A stretch of 57,608 nt of DNA, from assembly GCA_002256185.1 (NCBI GenBank), contig NKIT01000010.1:1-57608 (forward strand), written 5' to 3'. The DNA comes from Rhodobacteraceae bacterium PARR1. GTDB taxonomy: Bacteria; Pseudomonadota; Alphaproteobacteria; Rhodobacterales; Rhodobacteraceae. Below are positions 26,196 to 35,272 of this stretch, piece by piece; the stretch's first letter is position 1; each line of letters begins with the position of its first letter. The position numbers and the translations under genes were made by a program. The notes under the pieces are model-generated. The model was not told where the DNA came from. It did no database searches and saw nothing but the letters and a program-made list of their open reading frames with translations.

Positions 26196-28106
26196 ATGAG
26201 CCATTCGCACAGCCCCACCGCGCCGCAGGGCGGTCCTGACGTCAGTCTTTGGCTGACAGCGCTGACGCTTGTCGGTCTGGCTGTCGGGGCGGTCGATCAC
26301 TTGCTGATGCCCTTGCCTTATCAGTTGGGGACAGCGGGGCTGCTGTTGGCCTTCATCGCCGGGGGGGTGCCCTGTGCCATCTCGGCCCTGCGGGAACTCT
26401 GGCGCGACCATGTGCTGGACATTGACCTGCTGATGGTCGTGGCAGCATTGGCCGCCGCTTGGGTTGGTGCCGCACTTGAGGGTGCGGTGCTCTTGGGTCT
26501 GTTCAGCCTGTCGTCGACGCTGGAAGAACGCGCGCTTGGCCGCGCCCGCCGCGCGGTTGAGGCGTTGATGGCCCTGCGCCCCGACAGCACCCTGCGCCGC
26601 AACGGCGATGGCACGGTCACCGAAGTTCCGGTGGACAGCCTTTTGCCCGGCGACATGGTCATCCTGCGCCCCGGCGCACGGGTGCCGGTCGATGGCAAAC
26701 TGGCCGAAGGCGTTGGCAGCTTGGACGAATCCACCATCACTGGGGAATCGGTTCCCGTGCGCAAAACCCCCGGCACCCCGCTGCATGAGGCGACGGTGAA
26801 CCTTCATGCCGTTCTGGTGATGCAAGTGACCAAGTCTGTCGGCGAAAGCACCGTGGCCCGCATGATCGCACTGGTGACCGAAGCGCAGGCGATGAAAGCC
26901 CCGTCGGAACGGTTTTCGGATTGGTTCGGGCAACGCTACACCGTGGCGGTGCTGCTGGGGTCGATCTTCGCCTTTGTCGTGATGCTGCAACTGGGCTGGT
27001 CTCAGGACGATGCGATGTATCGCGCGGCCACGCTGCTGGTTGCGGCCAGTCCCTGCGCCGTGGTGATCTCTGTCCCTGCCGCCATCCTGTCGGCCCTGTC
27101 AGCGGCAGCGCGCGGCGGGGTGCTGTTCAAGGGCGGCGCAGCACTAGAACGGTTGGCCGCGGTGCGCATCTTTGCCTTTGACAAGACAGGCACGCTGACA
27201 AACGGCCGGGCCGAGGTGACGGGCGTCGTGACAGCCGGGGATGAGGGCGCGTTCCTGTCCCTGCTGGGCGGGCTTGAGGCGCATTCCGAACACCACATCG
27301 CCACCGCCATCACCGCCGAACTGGCAAAGCGCGGTCTGACCGCCCTGCCCGTGACCGATGTGGCGACAAGCCCAAGCGAAGGCATCACAGGCCAAGACAC
27401 CCAAGGCCCCGTCTGGGCGGGCAATCCCCGGATGGCCGCGCGGATGGGGGCAGACCTGTCCGATCCGCTTTACGCCGGATTGCAGGATGGCGCGGAAACT
27501 GTGATCTGGCTGGGCCGGGGTGCGCAGGTGCAGGGCGCGGTGTCGGTCGCCGACCAACCGCGCGAAACATCGCGCGAAGGGATCATCGCGCTGCGTCAGG
27601 GCGGGGTGGCGCAGGTCGTCATGATGACGGGCGACCGCCGCCCCGTGGCCGACCGCATCGGTGCCGCGCTGGGTCTGAACCCGCAGGACATCCACGCCGA
27701 CATGCTGCCCGAAGACAAGGTGCGTTTGCTGGACAAGCTCGCCGGTCAGGCCCCGGTGGCGTATGTCGGAGACGGGGTGAACGATGCCGCCGCGCTGGCA
27801 CGGGCCGATGTGGGAATCGCCATGGGTGCTGCGGGCAGCGAAGTTGCGCTGCAAGCGGCAGAGGTCGCGCTTTTGTCCGACAACATGTCCCGCCTTGCCG
27901 CCGCACAGCGCCTGTCACGTCGCACTGCGATGATCATCCGTCAGAACCTGATCTTTGCCTTGGGGGCGATGGTTGTGCTGGTCATCGGCGGGCTGTTCTT
28001 TGAACTGCCCCTGCCGCTGGCCGTTCTGGGGCATGAGGGCGGGACGGTGCTGGTCGTGCTCAACGGGTTGCGCCTCTTGGCCGATCCGATCCGCAAACCG
28101 GCTTGA
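26196..28106 (+). CDS. P1B-4-type heavy-metal-transporting ATPase
   Basis: A 636-residue P-type ATPase that exports transition metal from the cytosol. The transmembrane metal site is SPC with C287 (not CPC), the phosphorylated aspartate is D329 in DKTGT, the HP locus is HSEHHIA, and GDGVNDAAALA closes the P-domain. HEGGT (H613) in the last helices is the P1B-4 signature; that group (CtpD, CoaT, PfeT, Nia) moves Co, Fe or Zn. There is no N-terminal metal-binding domain, only a MSHSH start, and only six membrane helices in keeping with P1B-4. An inverted repeat lies just upstream. Iron or cobalt efflux is the best guess; the metal is not decided by sequence alone. Confidence 0.88.
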   Translation: MSHSHSPTAPQGGPDVSLWLTALTLVGLAVGAVDHLLMPLPYQLGTAGLLLAFIAGGVPCAISALRELWRDHVLDIDLLMVVAALAAAWVGAALEGAVLLGLFSLSSTLEERALGRARRAVEALMALRPDSTLRRNGDGTVTEVPVDSLLPGDMVILRPGARVPVDGKLAEGVGSLDESTITGESVPVRKTPGTPLHEATVNLHAVLVMQVTKSVGESTVARMIALVTEAQAMKAPSERFSDWFGQRYTVAVLLGSIFAFVVMLQLGWSQDDAMYRAATLLVAASPCAVVISVPAAILSALSAAARGGVLFKGGAALERLAAVRIFAFDKTGTLTNGRAEVTGVVTAGDEGAFLSLLGGLEAHSEHHIATAITAELAKRGLTALPVTDVATSPSEGITGQDTQGPVWAGNPRMAARMGADLSDPLYAGLQDGAETVIWLGRGAQVQGAVSVADQPRETSREGIIALRQGGVAQVVMMTGDRRPVADRIGAALGLNPQDIHADMLPEDKVRLLDKLAGQAPVAYVGDGVNDAAALARADVGIAMGAAGSEVALQAAEVALLSDNMSRLAAAQRLSRRTAMIIRQNLIFALGAMVVLVIGGLFFELPLPLAVLGHEGGTVLVVLNGLRLLADPIRKPA

Positions 28107-28113
28107 CCCCCCG

Positions 28114-28141
28114 CCCCGCGCGCTTTCACTTAAGCGCGGGG
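28114..28141 (+). terminator. hairpin between ATPase and sulfotransferase genes
   Basis: CCCCGCGC (28114-28121) pairs with GCGCGGGG (28134-28141) around 12 nt. It is 8 nt past the ATPase stop. No U tract follows; its right arm contains the G-rich ribosome-binding site of the next gene, so it may throttle translation rather than terminate. Confidence 0.5.
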
Positions 28142-28148
28142 GGATGGC

Positions 28149-29495
28149 ATGGATTTCGCCGATCAGATCACAGCGGGCGAACAGGCGGTGGCCGCAGGCC
28201 GGGCCGATGCCGCCATTGCCTTGGCCGATGGTCTTTACAAGGCAGGCTGCACCGATGTGGCGGTCTTTGTGTTCCACGCCCGCGCGCTGGACTTGGCGCT
28301 GCGTCCGCTGGCCGCGCTGACAGTGCTGGCCGATGGTCTGGCCACGCACCCGCTCTCCGGCCGCCTGCGGGTGGAACGGGGCAAAATTCTTGCCCGCCAA
28401 GGCGATGCTGCACAGGCCGAGGCTGCTTTTGACGACGCCCTGACCGTTGATCCCCGCCAGATGGAGGCGGTAAAGGGCATCCTGTCCCTGCGCCCCATGC
28501 CCTTGGACGATCCCCGCCTTGCGCTGGTGACGGCCACCGCCATGGATACCGACCGCCCGCCAAACAAACGCGCAAAGCCGTTCTACATCCTTGGGCAAGT
28601 CTGGCTGGAGGCGGGCGAGATTGATCCCGCGATGGCGTTCTACGCACAGGCCAATGCGCTGATGGCTTTGGGCCATGATCCCGCCGCGCAGGAATACCGC
28701 TTTGCCAGCGGCGCCTTTGACATCACCCGCGAAGTGCTTGCCGAACACCCCCGCACCGTGCCGCTGACGCCGAATTGTCCAGCCGTTCTGATCGCGGGCC
28801 TGCCCCGGTCCGGCAAAACGCTGGCCGAAAAGCTGCTGACCCGCAGTGGCGGCGTCCATGCCGGAGGGGAACTCGCCCTTCTCAGCCGCTACGCACGCGA
28901 GTTGGACTGGACGCAGGGCGCAGGGGCGGTGGTCGCGGGTTTGGCCACGCTGACGCAATCTCCCCTTGCCCGGCGCTATACTGCAGCGGCAGAGGGGCGG
29001 CGGTTTGTCACCGACACCTCACCGCCCACGCTGTTCCGGCTGGGGGTGATGGCGGCGCTGCACCCGGATGTGCCAGTGGTGCTGTGCCACCGCGATCCGC
29101 TGGATCTGGCGGCGGCGATGTATGTCAAACAGTTCCGGCGCGGCAACCTGTTCACCACCCGGCTGGACACTTTGGGGCGGGCCATTGCGCGGGCGGAACG
29201 GTTGATGGCGCATTGGCTGGACACCCTGCCGAACCCCGTTTTGCATCTGGCCTATGAAGACACCGCCCGCGACCCGGATGACACCACCCGGCATCTGGCC
29301 GCGCTGATCGGACAGCCCGCGCCCCCAAGAACCGAGGCCCGCCCGCCCAAACGCCTGCATCCCGCCCGTGCCAGCGATGGCCCCCCCGGCCCGGCGCTGA
29401 TCGGTTTCGCCCGCCCCTTGGCCCGCCATCTGAAGCCCGCGATGGCCGCATACCACGCCGAAAAAGAGCGGCTTTCGCTGTCCCGCCCCCGGTAA
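28149..29495 (+). CDS. TPR-repeat sulfotransferase family protein
   Basis: A 448-residue protein in two parts. Residues ~1-190 are helical repeats of TPR type (GEQAVAAGRADAAIALADGL, RGKILARQGDAAQAEAAFDD, GQVWLEAGEIDPAMAFYAQA). Residues ~210-445 are a sulfotransferase-like P-loop domain: LIAGLPRSGKTLAEKLL is the PAPS 5'-phosphosulfate loop (usually PRSGT, here PRSGK), VVLCHRDPLDLAAAMYVKQF resembles the 3'-phosphate binding strand, and YEDTARDP is the later conserved segment. Members sulfate surface glycans, lipids or peptides; the acceptor is unknown. The G-rich ribosome-binding site sits in the arm of a hairpin. Confidence 0.8.
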   Translation: MDFADQITAGEQAVAAGRADAAIALADGLYKAGCTDVAVFVFHARALDLALRPLAALTVLADGLATHPLSGRLRVERGKILARQGDAAQAEAAFDDALTVDPRQMEAVKGILSLRPMPLDDPRLALVTATAMDTDRPPNKRAKPFYILGQVWLEAGEIDPAMAFYAQANALMALGHDPAAQEYRFASGAFDITREVLAEHPRTVPLTPNCPAVLIAGLPRSGKTLAEKLLTRSGGVHAGGELALLSRYARELDWTQGAGAVVAGLATLTQSPLARRYTAAAEGRRFVTDTSPPTLFRLGVMAALHPDVPVVLCHRDPLDLAAAMYVKQFRRGNLFTTRLDTLGRAIARAERLMAHWLDTLPNPVLHLAYEDTARDPDDTTRHLAALIGQPAPPRTEARPPKRLHPARASDGPPGPALIGFARPLARHLKPAMAAYHAEKERLSLSRPR

Positions 29496-29583
29496 AGCTG
29501 CCAAAGGCGCTGAAAAATGCGACATTCTTCACGCATTTTTATGTGCAACCGCCCAGCATTGACGCGACGGCGCAAGGTTTGTC

Positions 29584-29611
29584 TTGACGGATGGCGCAAG
29601 CTCTCTATGTG
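29584..29611 (+). promoter_or_regulatory. promoter of the tetR-RND operon
   Basis: TTGACG (29584-29589) and TATGTG (29606-29611) with a 16-nt spacer lie directly before the palindromic operator, 35 nt before the preferred tetR start. Confidence 0.55.
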
Positions 29612-29613
29612 CT

Positions 29614-29629
29614 GAATGAACGTTCATTC
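29614..29629 (+). promoter_or_regulatory. TetR-type operator, perfect 16-bp palindrome
   Basis: GAATGAACGTTCATTC is a perfect palindrome directly downstream of the -10. It overlaps the first in-frame ATG (29616), so that ATG is likely in the transcription start zone. Autorepression of the tetR-adaptor-pump operon is inferred. Confidence 0.75.
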
Positions 29630-29645
29630 TCGGAATCCACAGCGT

Positions 29646-30263
29646 ATGACTGCGCCTGCCGCCCTCACAGCAGCCTCTGACGCCCGCAGCGTCGAAATCC
29701 TTGACCTCGTGCGCCATGCGTTCGCGGAAAAGGGGTTTGACGGCGCGTCGATGCAAGACCTCGCCCGTGCGGCGGGGATGAGCGTGGGGAACTTCTACCG
29801 CTACTTCCCCAGCAAGGCTGCGATTGTCGAAGGTCTGATCCACCGCGACCTGTCCGAAATCGAAGCCACCTTTGCCGCCGTGATGGGATCGCCCGATCCG
29901 CTGGCCGTGCTGCGCGCGACCCTTGCCGAACGGGTGAATGAAGATTGCGCCGCTGATGGGCAAATCTGGGCCGAAATCACTGCTGCCGCGCTGCGCAAAC
30001 CCGAAATCGGGGCCGTCGCGCAAAAGATGGAAGACGAAATCGCGGGCTACATGATGGCCGTCTTTGCCCGCATCACCGGCCTGTCTTTGGCTGAGGCCCA
30101 TATCCGCTTTCGCGCGCAGGCGACCTTGATCGTCATGTTGGTCAAGGCCGCCGCGATGCAACCCGCCCAAGAACCAGAGACGCGCAGTAATCTGTCTGCG
30201 CTGATCCTCCGTACAATAGATCGAACGCTTGACGAAGTCGTCGCAAGCGCCCTGAAAGGCTGA
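29646..30263 (+). CDS. TetR/AcrR-family repressor
   Basis: A 205-residue regulator from the ATG at 29646 (MTAPAALTAASDARSVEILD); a start at 29616 would put the operator palindrome inside the coding region and leave no leader. The HTH is ASMQDLARAAGMSVGNFYRYF, followed by PSKAAIVEGLIHRDL, standard for the family; the C-terminal ~150 residues form the ligand pocket. It is 9 nt before the adaptor gene and so leads a local operon with an RND pump, the usual place for the pump's own repressor. The inducer is unknown. Confidence 0.88.
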   Translation: MTAPAALTAASDARSVEILDLVRHAFAEKGFDGASMQDLARAAGMSVGNFYRYFPSKAAIVEGLIHRDLSEIEATFAAVMGSPDPLAVLRATLAERVNEDCAADGQIWAEITAAALRKPEIGAVAQKMEDEIAGYMMAVFARITGLSLAEAHIRFRAQATLIVMLVKAAAMQPAQEPETRSNLSALILRTIDRTLDEVVASALKG

Positions 30264-30272
30264 CCCCATATC

Positions 30273-31460
30273 ATGCGTTTTCCTCTTCTTGCCCCTGCGC
30301 TGTTCGTGGCCCTCGCTGTTCCTGCGCTGCCTGTTCATGCCCAGACCGAAACTGAAAGTGCCGCCCCTGCAGTGACAGAAACCCTGCCCGCGATTTCGGT
30401 TTCAACGGTGGAAAAGCGGATGCTGCGGGATCGTGTCGTCGCCTCTGGCCTGATCGCGCCGGTGGAACGCATCCTCGTCGCGCCTTTGATCGAAGGTCAG
30501 CCAATTGAATCGCTTGAGGCGGACGTGGGCGATTACGTGCAGGCCGGGCAAATCCTTGCACGGCTGTCGCGTTCGACACTGGAATTGCAGAAAACCCAAG
30601 TCGCGGCTTCCCGCGCCTCGGCCCGCGCGACCATCGCCCAGATTGAAGCGCAACTGATCGAAGCCCGCGCCAGCGCTGACGAAGCCGCACGCGTGTCGAC
30701 CCGCACCGCCGCGCTGCAAAAGCAGGGCAGCGCCTCGCAGGCGGCTGCCGATCAGGCCAATGCCAATGCCATTTCCGCAAGTGCGCGTGTGACCGCCGCG
30801 ACCCAGACGCTGGAAGCCGCCCGCGCGCAGTTGGAACTGGCCGAAGCCCAGATGGCCAACATTGACCTTCAACTTGACCGTGCGGATGTGAAAGCCCCGG
30901 TAGCGGGCGAAATCACCGCGCGCAGCGCGGTCATCGGGGCCGTCGCCTCCGCGCAGGCAGAGCCGATGTTCCAGATGATCAAGAATGGGGAACTGGAACT
31001 GAACGTCGAGCTGGCCGAGGTGGACCTGCCCCGCCTTGCCGCAGGCCAAACGGTGCGCATGCGCTCGATCGGCCTCACCGAACCCTTGACCGGCACCGTG
31101 CGGCTGGTGGAACCCACCATCGACACCGCCACCCGCCTTGGCCGCGCCCGGATCAGCATCGACGGCGATGATGCCGTGCGGTCGGGGATGTTCATGGATG
31201 CCGAAATCCTGATCGCCGAGCGTGAGGCGCTGGCAGTGCCCGTCACCGCCGTGGGCAGTTCTGCCGATGGCAGCACCGTGATGAAGGTGGCAGATGGCGT
31301 CGTCAGCCGCGTTCCGGTCAAGACCGGCATCCGCGATGGCGGCTGGGTTGAGGTGCTGGAAGGCATCACCCCCGGTGACACCATCGTGACCAAGGCCGGG
31401 GCTTTCGTGCGTGACGGTGACCGGATCAATCCGGTCCCGTTTGAACCCAACGTGAACTGA
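30273..31460 (+). CDS. RND periplasmic adaptor (membrane fusion protein)
   Basis: A 395-residue adaptor with a Sec signal (MRFPLLAPALFVALAVPALPVHA, mature from QTETES). Lipoyl halves are GQPIESLEADVGDYVQAGQI and LDRADVKAPVAGEITARSAV, with a long coiled-coil hairpin (~110-200: SRASARATIAQIEAQLIEAR) between them, then beta-barrel and membrane-proximal domains (VPVKTGIRDGGWVEVLEGIT). It connects the downstream RND permease, 11 nt later, to an outer-membrane channel encoded elsewhere. Confidence 0.92.
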   Translation: MRFPLLAPALFVALAVPALPVHAQTETESAAPAVTETLPAISVSTVEKRMLRDRVVASGLIAPVERILVAPLIEGQPIESLEADVGDYVQAGQILARLSRSTLELQKTQVAASRASARATIAQIEAQLIEARASADEAARVSTRTAALQKQGSASQAAADQANANAISASARVTAATQTLEAARAQLELAEAQMANIDLQLDRADVKAPVAGEITARSAVIGAVASAQAEPMFQMIKNGELELNVELAEVDLPRLAAGQTVRMRSIGLTEPLTGTVRLVEPTIDTATRLGRARISIDGDDAVRSGMFMDAEILIAEREALAVPVTAVGSSADGSTVMKVADGVVSRVPVKTGIRDGGWVEVLEGITPGDTIVTKAGAFVRDGDRINPVPFEPNVN

Positions 31461-31471
31461 GGGGAACCGCC

Positions 31472-34400
31472 ATGAACTTTTCCGCTTGGTCCATCCGCAA
31501 CCCTGTCGCACCCCTGCTGGCTTTCTTCCTGCTGCTGATCGTCGGCTGGAACAGTTTCAACACCCTGCCCATCACCCGTTTCCCGAATATCGACGTGCCG
31601 CTGGTCGCGGTCAACGTGGCGCAATCCGGTGCCGCACCCGCCGAGATGGAAACGCAGGTCACCAAGGAAATCGAAGATGCCGTGGCGGGCATCACCGGGG
31701 TGAAGAACGTCGTTTCCACCGTGAATGACGGCGTGTCCACCACGGTTGTGGAATTCCGCATGGAAGTTCCCACCGAAAAGGCCGTGCAGGACACCAAGGA
31801 CGCCATCGACCGCATCCGTGGCAACCTGCCCGGCTCGATCGAGGCGCCGGTGGTCAGCCGGATCGACGTCGAAGGTCAGGCGATCATGACCTTTGCCGTG
31901 TCCAACCAGAACCAGACCATCGAAGAACTGTCGTGGTTCGTGGACGATACCATCACCCGCGCGCTGCAAGGCCGCCCCGGCGTGGGCCGGGTGGACCGCT
32001 ACGGCGGGGCCGAACGCGAAATCCGCGTGGAACTGGACCCGGTCAAGCTGGACAGCTACGGCATCACCGCCAGTGCGGTGAACCAGCAGTTGCGCGCCAC
32101 CAACGCCAACCTCGGCTCTGGCCGGTCGGAAATCGGTGACGGCGAACAGGCCATCCGCACGCTTGGCGATGCGGCCACCGTGGAACGGCTTTCCTCGACC
32201 ACCATCGCGCTGCCGTCGGGCCGCCATGTGCGCCTGTCCGATCTGGGCAATGTGGTCGATACCTATGAAGAACTGCGCTCTTTCGTACGGCTGGACGGCA
32301 ACCCTGTGGTGACCTTCGCCGTGTTCCGGGCCAAAGGTGCCTCCGAAGTTTCGGTCGCTGAAACCGTCAACACCGTGCTGGACGGGCTGCGCGCAGAGCA
32401 TCCCGACACGACCATCACCATCGTAGATGAGACGGTGTTCTACACCTATGGCAACTACGAATCCGCGCTGCATACGCTGATCGAAGGGTCCATTCTGGCC
32501 ATCCTTGTGGTGCTGGCCTTCCTGCGGAACTGGCGCGCGACGCTGATTGCCGCTGTTGCCCTGCCGCTGTCTGCGATCCCCACCTTCTTTGTCATGGACC
32601 TGCTGGGCTTCTCGCTGAACCTTGTCAGCTTCCTTGCCATCACGCTGGCCACCGGCATCCTTGTCGATGACGCCATCGTTGAGATCGAGAATATAGCCCG
32701 ACACATCAGGATGGGGAAAACCCCCTATCGTGCGGCGATTGAGGCCGCGGATGAAATCGGGCTGGCCGTCATCGCCACCACCTTCACCATCGTGGCGGTC
32801 TTTGTGCCTGTGTCCTTCATGGCGGGGATTCCGGGGCAGTATTTCCGGCAATTCGGCCTAACGGTCGCCATTTCGGTGCTGTTCTCATTGCTGGTCGCGC
32901 GTCTGATCACACCGATGATGGCCGCCTATCTGATGCGGTCCAAGGATGCGGACGAACATAACGCCCAAGACGGCGCTATCATGCGCGGCTATCTGAAGCT
33001 GGTCGCAACATCGACCTCGGGCCGCGTCCTTCGCTATATCCCGGCGCGCTACATCACGCTGGTTCTGGCCTTTGTCGTGCTGGGCATTTCGATGCACTTC
33101 ATGCTGAAGGTTCCGGGCAGCTTCCTGCCGCCCGAAGACGTCAGCCGTATCTCCGTCTCGGTCGAACTGCCGCCGGGCACGACTTTGGCCGAAACCGAAG
33201 TGGCGACCGACCGTATCCATGACACGATCAAGGATATTCCGGGCATCGACCGGATCATGGTCGTGGGCGGCACCTCGCCCACGGGTGATCTCGACATCCG
33301 CCGCGCGTCTGTCGTGGTCGTGCTGGATCGTCTGGACCAATCGCTGCTGCTGAAACTGTCGCAGATCGCAAACAAGGTGCCCGTCTTGGGCGCGCTGATC
33401 CCCGATGTCGAAAACACCGGCCGGACCGTCCCGCAGAACATCATCGAAGCGCAGATTTTCGACCGACTGCACAAACTGCCCGACATGCGCGCGTTCAAGC
33501 TGAACGACCGGGGCGAGCGTGACCTGTCCTATTCCATCCTCGCCGACAATGAGGCGGATTTGAATGAGGCTGTGGCGCTGCTGGAAGCCGCGCTGTCCAA
33601 GGTGCCGGAACTGGCCAACGTGGCCTCCGAAGGGGCGTTGCCGCGCCCGGAAATCCAGATCTCACCGCGCGTGACCGAGGCGGCGCGTCTGGGCATCACC
33701 ACGGCACAAATCGCCGAAACCGTCCGCGTCGCCACCATCGGCGATGTCGATGCGGCGCTGGCGAAACTGTCCATCGACAACCGCCTGATCCCGATCCGGG
33801 TCCGCCTGAACGATGCCAGCCGCGAAGACCTGTCGCGCATCGCCGCGCTGAAGGTCACGACTGCGACCGGGGCCGCCGTGCCGCTATCCGCCGTGGCCGA
33901 CATCCGCATCGGCGAAGGTCCGTCGGTGGTGGAACGCCTCAACCGCGAACGCCGCGCCACCATTGGCGCGAACCTGCCCGTGGGCGTGGCGCTTGGCACG
34001 GCATCCGCCGCCTTTGACAAGGTGGTAGCCGAAACCCCGCTGCCGGGAACGGCGCGGGTGGAACAATCCGGCGACGCCGAGGTGCAGGCCGAACTGTTCA
34101 GCAGCTTTGGCAATGCCATGATCCTTGGCCTGCTTCTGGTGCTGACCGTGCTGATCCTGTTGTTCAAATCGGTGATCCAGCCCTTCACCATCCTGTTCTC
34201 GCTTCCCCTCGCCATCGGGGGTGTTGCGGCGGCGCTGATCCTGACCAATTCGGCGCTGTCGATGCCGGTGCTGATCGGGATTCTGATGCTGATGGGGATC
34301 GTGACCAAGAACGCCATCCTGCTGATAGATTTCGCGATCGAGATGCGGAACCAAGGCATGGACCGCTTCCAGGCGGTGATCGAGGCGGGTCACAAGCGCG

Positions 34401-34753
34401 CGCGCCCCATCGTCATGACCTCCATCGCCATGTCGGCGGGCATGCTGCCCTCGGCGCTTGGCGTGGGGGAGGGCGGATCGTTCCGCGCCCCGATGGCCAC
34501 GGCGGTGATCGGCGGCATTATCGTCTCGACCATCCTGTCGCTGGTGGTGGTGCCTGCGTTCTTCCTGATCATGGATGACCTGTCGCGTCTGGTCTCGCGC
34601 CTGTTCAGCCGGTTCATCGGCCCGAAAGAAGCGGAACCCGAAGAACCCCCGGCCCATATCCTTGCCGAACGCATCGCCGCACTTGAGGCTGCGCAAGACA
34701 CGCGCGCGCCACTGGGTCTGGCAAAAACCGCCCCCTTGCAAGCGGCGGAATAG
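31472..34753 (+). CDS. RND-family (HAE1-like) efflux pump permease
   Basis: A 1093-residue pump starting MNFSAWSIRNPVAPLLAFFL. The first periplasmic loop opens with LPITRFPNIDVPLVAVNVAQ as in the HAE1 group; helix 4 carries ATGILVDDAIVEIENIARHI with the paired aspartates of proton coupling. The second half repeats the fold (GNAMILGLLLVLTVLILLFK, MGIVTKNAILLIDFAIEMRN, MTSIAMSAGMLPSALGVGEG). The C-terminal ~55 residues are charged and cytosolic. Length is slightly above AcrB. With the TetR repressor and adaptor it forms a complete local unit lacking only the outer channel. It is not closely similar to the other pump at 16.7-19.9 kb. Confidence 0.93.
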   Translation: MNFSAWSIRNPVAPLLAFFLLLIVGWNSFNTLPITRFPNIDVPLVAVNVAQSGAAPAEMETQVTKEIEDAVAGITGVKNVVSTVNDGVSTTVVEFRMEVPTEKAVQDTKDAIDRIRGNLPGSIEAPVVSRIDVEGQAIMTFAVSNQNQTIEELSWFVDDTITRALQGRPGVGRVDRYGGAEREIRVELDPVKLDSYGITASAVNQQLRATNANLGSGRSEIGDGEQAIRTLGDAATVERLSSTTIALPSGRHVRLSDLGNVVDTYEELRSFVRLDGNPVVTFAVFRAKGASEVSVAETVNTVLDGLRAEHPDTTITIVDETVFYTYGNYESALHTLIEGSILAILVVLAFLRNWRATLIAAVALPLSAIPTFFVMDLLGFSLNLVSFLAITLATGILVDDAIVEIENIARHIRMGKTPYRAAIEAADEIGLAVIATTFTIVAVFVPVSFMAGIPGQYFRQFGLTVAISVLFSLLVARLITPMMAAYLMRSKDADEHNAQDGAIMRGYLKLVATSTSGRVLRYIPARYITLVLAFVVLGISMHFMLKVPGSFLPPEDVSRISVSVELPPGTTLAETEVATDRIHDTIKDIPGIDRIMVVGGTSPTGDLDIRRASVVVVLDRLDQSLLLKLSQIANKVPVLGALIPDVENTGRTVPQNIIEAQIFDRLHKLPDMRAFKLNDRGERDLSYSILADNEADLNEAVALLEAALSKVPELANVASEGALPRPEIQISPRVTEAARLGITTAQIAETVRVATIGDVDAALAKLSIDNRLIPIRVRLNDASREDLSRIAALKVTTATGAAVPLSAVADIRIGEGPSVVERLNRERRATIGANLPVGVALGTASAAFDKVVAETPLPGTARVEQSGDAEVQAELFSSFGNAMILGLLLVLTVLILLFKSVIQPFTILFSLPLAIGGVAAALILTNSALSMPVLIGILMLMGIVTKNAILLIDFAIEMRNQGMDRFQAVIEAGHKRARPIVMTSIAMSAGMLPSALGVGEGGSFRAPMATAVIGGIIVSTILSLVVVPAFFLIMDDLSRLVSRLFSRFIGPKEAEPEEPPAHILAERIAALEAAQDTRAPLGLAKTAPLQAAE

Positions 34754-34754
34754 A

Positions 34755-35174
34755 TCAGACCAGTTTCAACAGCAAAGCCAGCAACTGCGCCCGTTCGGGC
34801 GCAGTCAGCGGCCCAAGGGTTTCGGCGCTGACCTTCAACGCCGTCGCCACCCCGTCAGAAAACAGCGCCGCCCCCGCCCCGGTCAGGGACACGGTAAGGC
34901 GGCGTTTGTCATTCGGATCGGCCGCCGTTTCCACCAAACCCTGCCGCGCCAGTCGGTCCACCACACCCTTGATCGTCGCCGCATCCATCGCCGTCATCCG
35001 GCCCAGATGGTTCTGCGACAGCGGCCCCAGTTCCGACAAACGCGCAAGCACCGCCCATTGCACGGATGTGACTTGTGGCAGGCGTTCCGCAAAAATCGCC
35101 AAATGGCGCTGGGTCACGCGCCGCAGCACGTAACCGATCTGATCGTCCAGCACATATTCCGGGCGTTCTGTCAT
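34755..35174 (-). CDS. MarR-family regulator, divergent from the heterocycle operon
   Basis: A 139-residue winged-helix regulator from MTERPEYVLDDQIGYVLRRV at 35174; the longer frame to 35303 adds a Cys-rich non-conserved leader. The HTH is LGPLSQNHLGRMTAMDAATIKGVVDRL and the wing is VETAADPNDKRRLTVSLT, where the DxRR signature fits MarR. Closest in feel are members that sense aromatic acids, such as HpaR or NicR types. The gene is divergent from the molybdenum-hydroxylase genes with 98 nt between starts, so it is the likely regulator of that operon, with an aromatic or heterocyclic ligand. It converges with the RND gene, one base between stops. Confidence 0.85.
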   Translation of the reverse strand: MTERPEYVLDDQIGYVLRRVTQRHLAIFAERLPQVTSVQWAVLARLSELGPLSQNHLGRMTAMDAATIKGVVDRLARQGLVETAADPNDKRRLTVSLTGAGAALFSDGVATALKVSAETLGPLTAPERAQLLALLLKLV

Positions 35175-35272
35175 GGCTTGGGATAGACCGCGACCGATTG
35201 CCGCGCAAGATTGTTGACAGAGGCCCCGCCTCTCCGCAATCTCATGTGCATACAAACAATGTGGGTCGCCCG

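Noticed and set aside
30402-34741. Long minus-strand open frames opposite the RND genes (and similar ones opposite 17-20 kb)
   Set aside because: High GC gives long antisense frames; they are His/Gly/Arg-rich, lack ribosome-binding sites and match no family, while the opposite strand encodes clear pumps.
35214-35242. Promoter TTGACA with CAATCT for the heterocycle operon
   Set aside because: The -35 is perfect but the -10 at the right distance is poor, so I did not list it as a feature.
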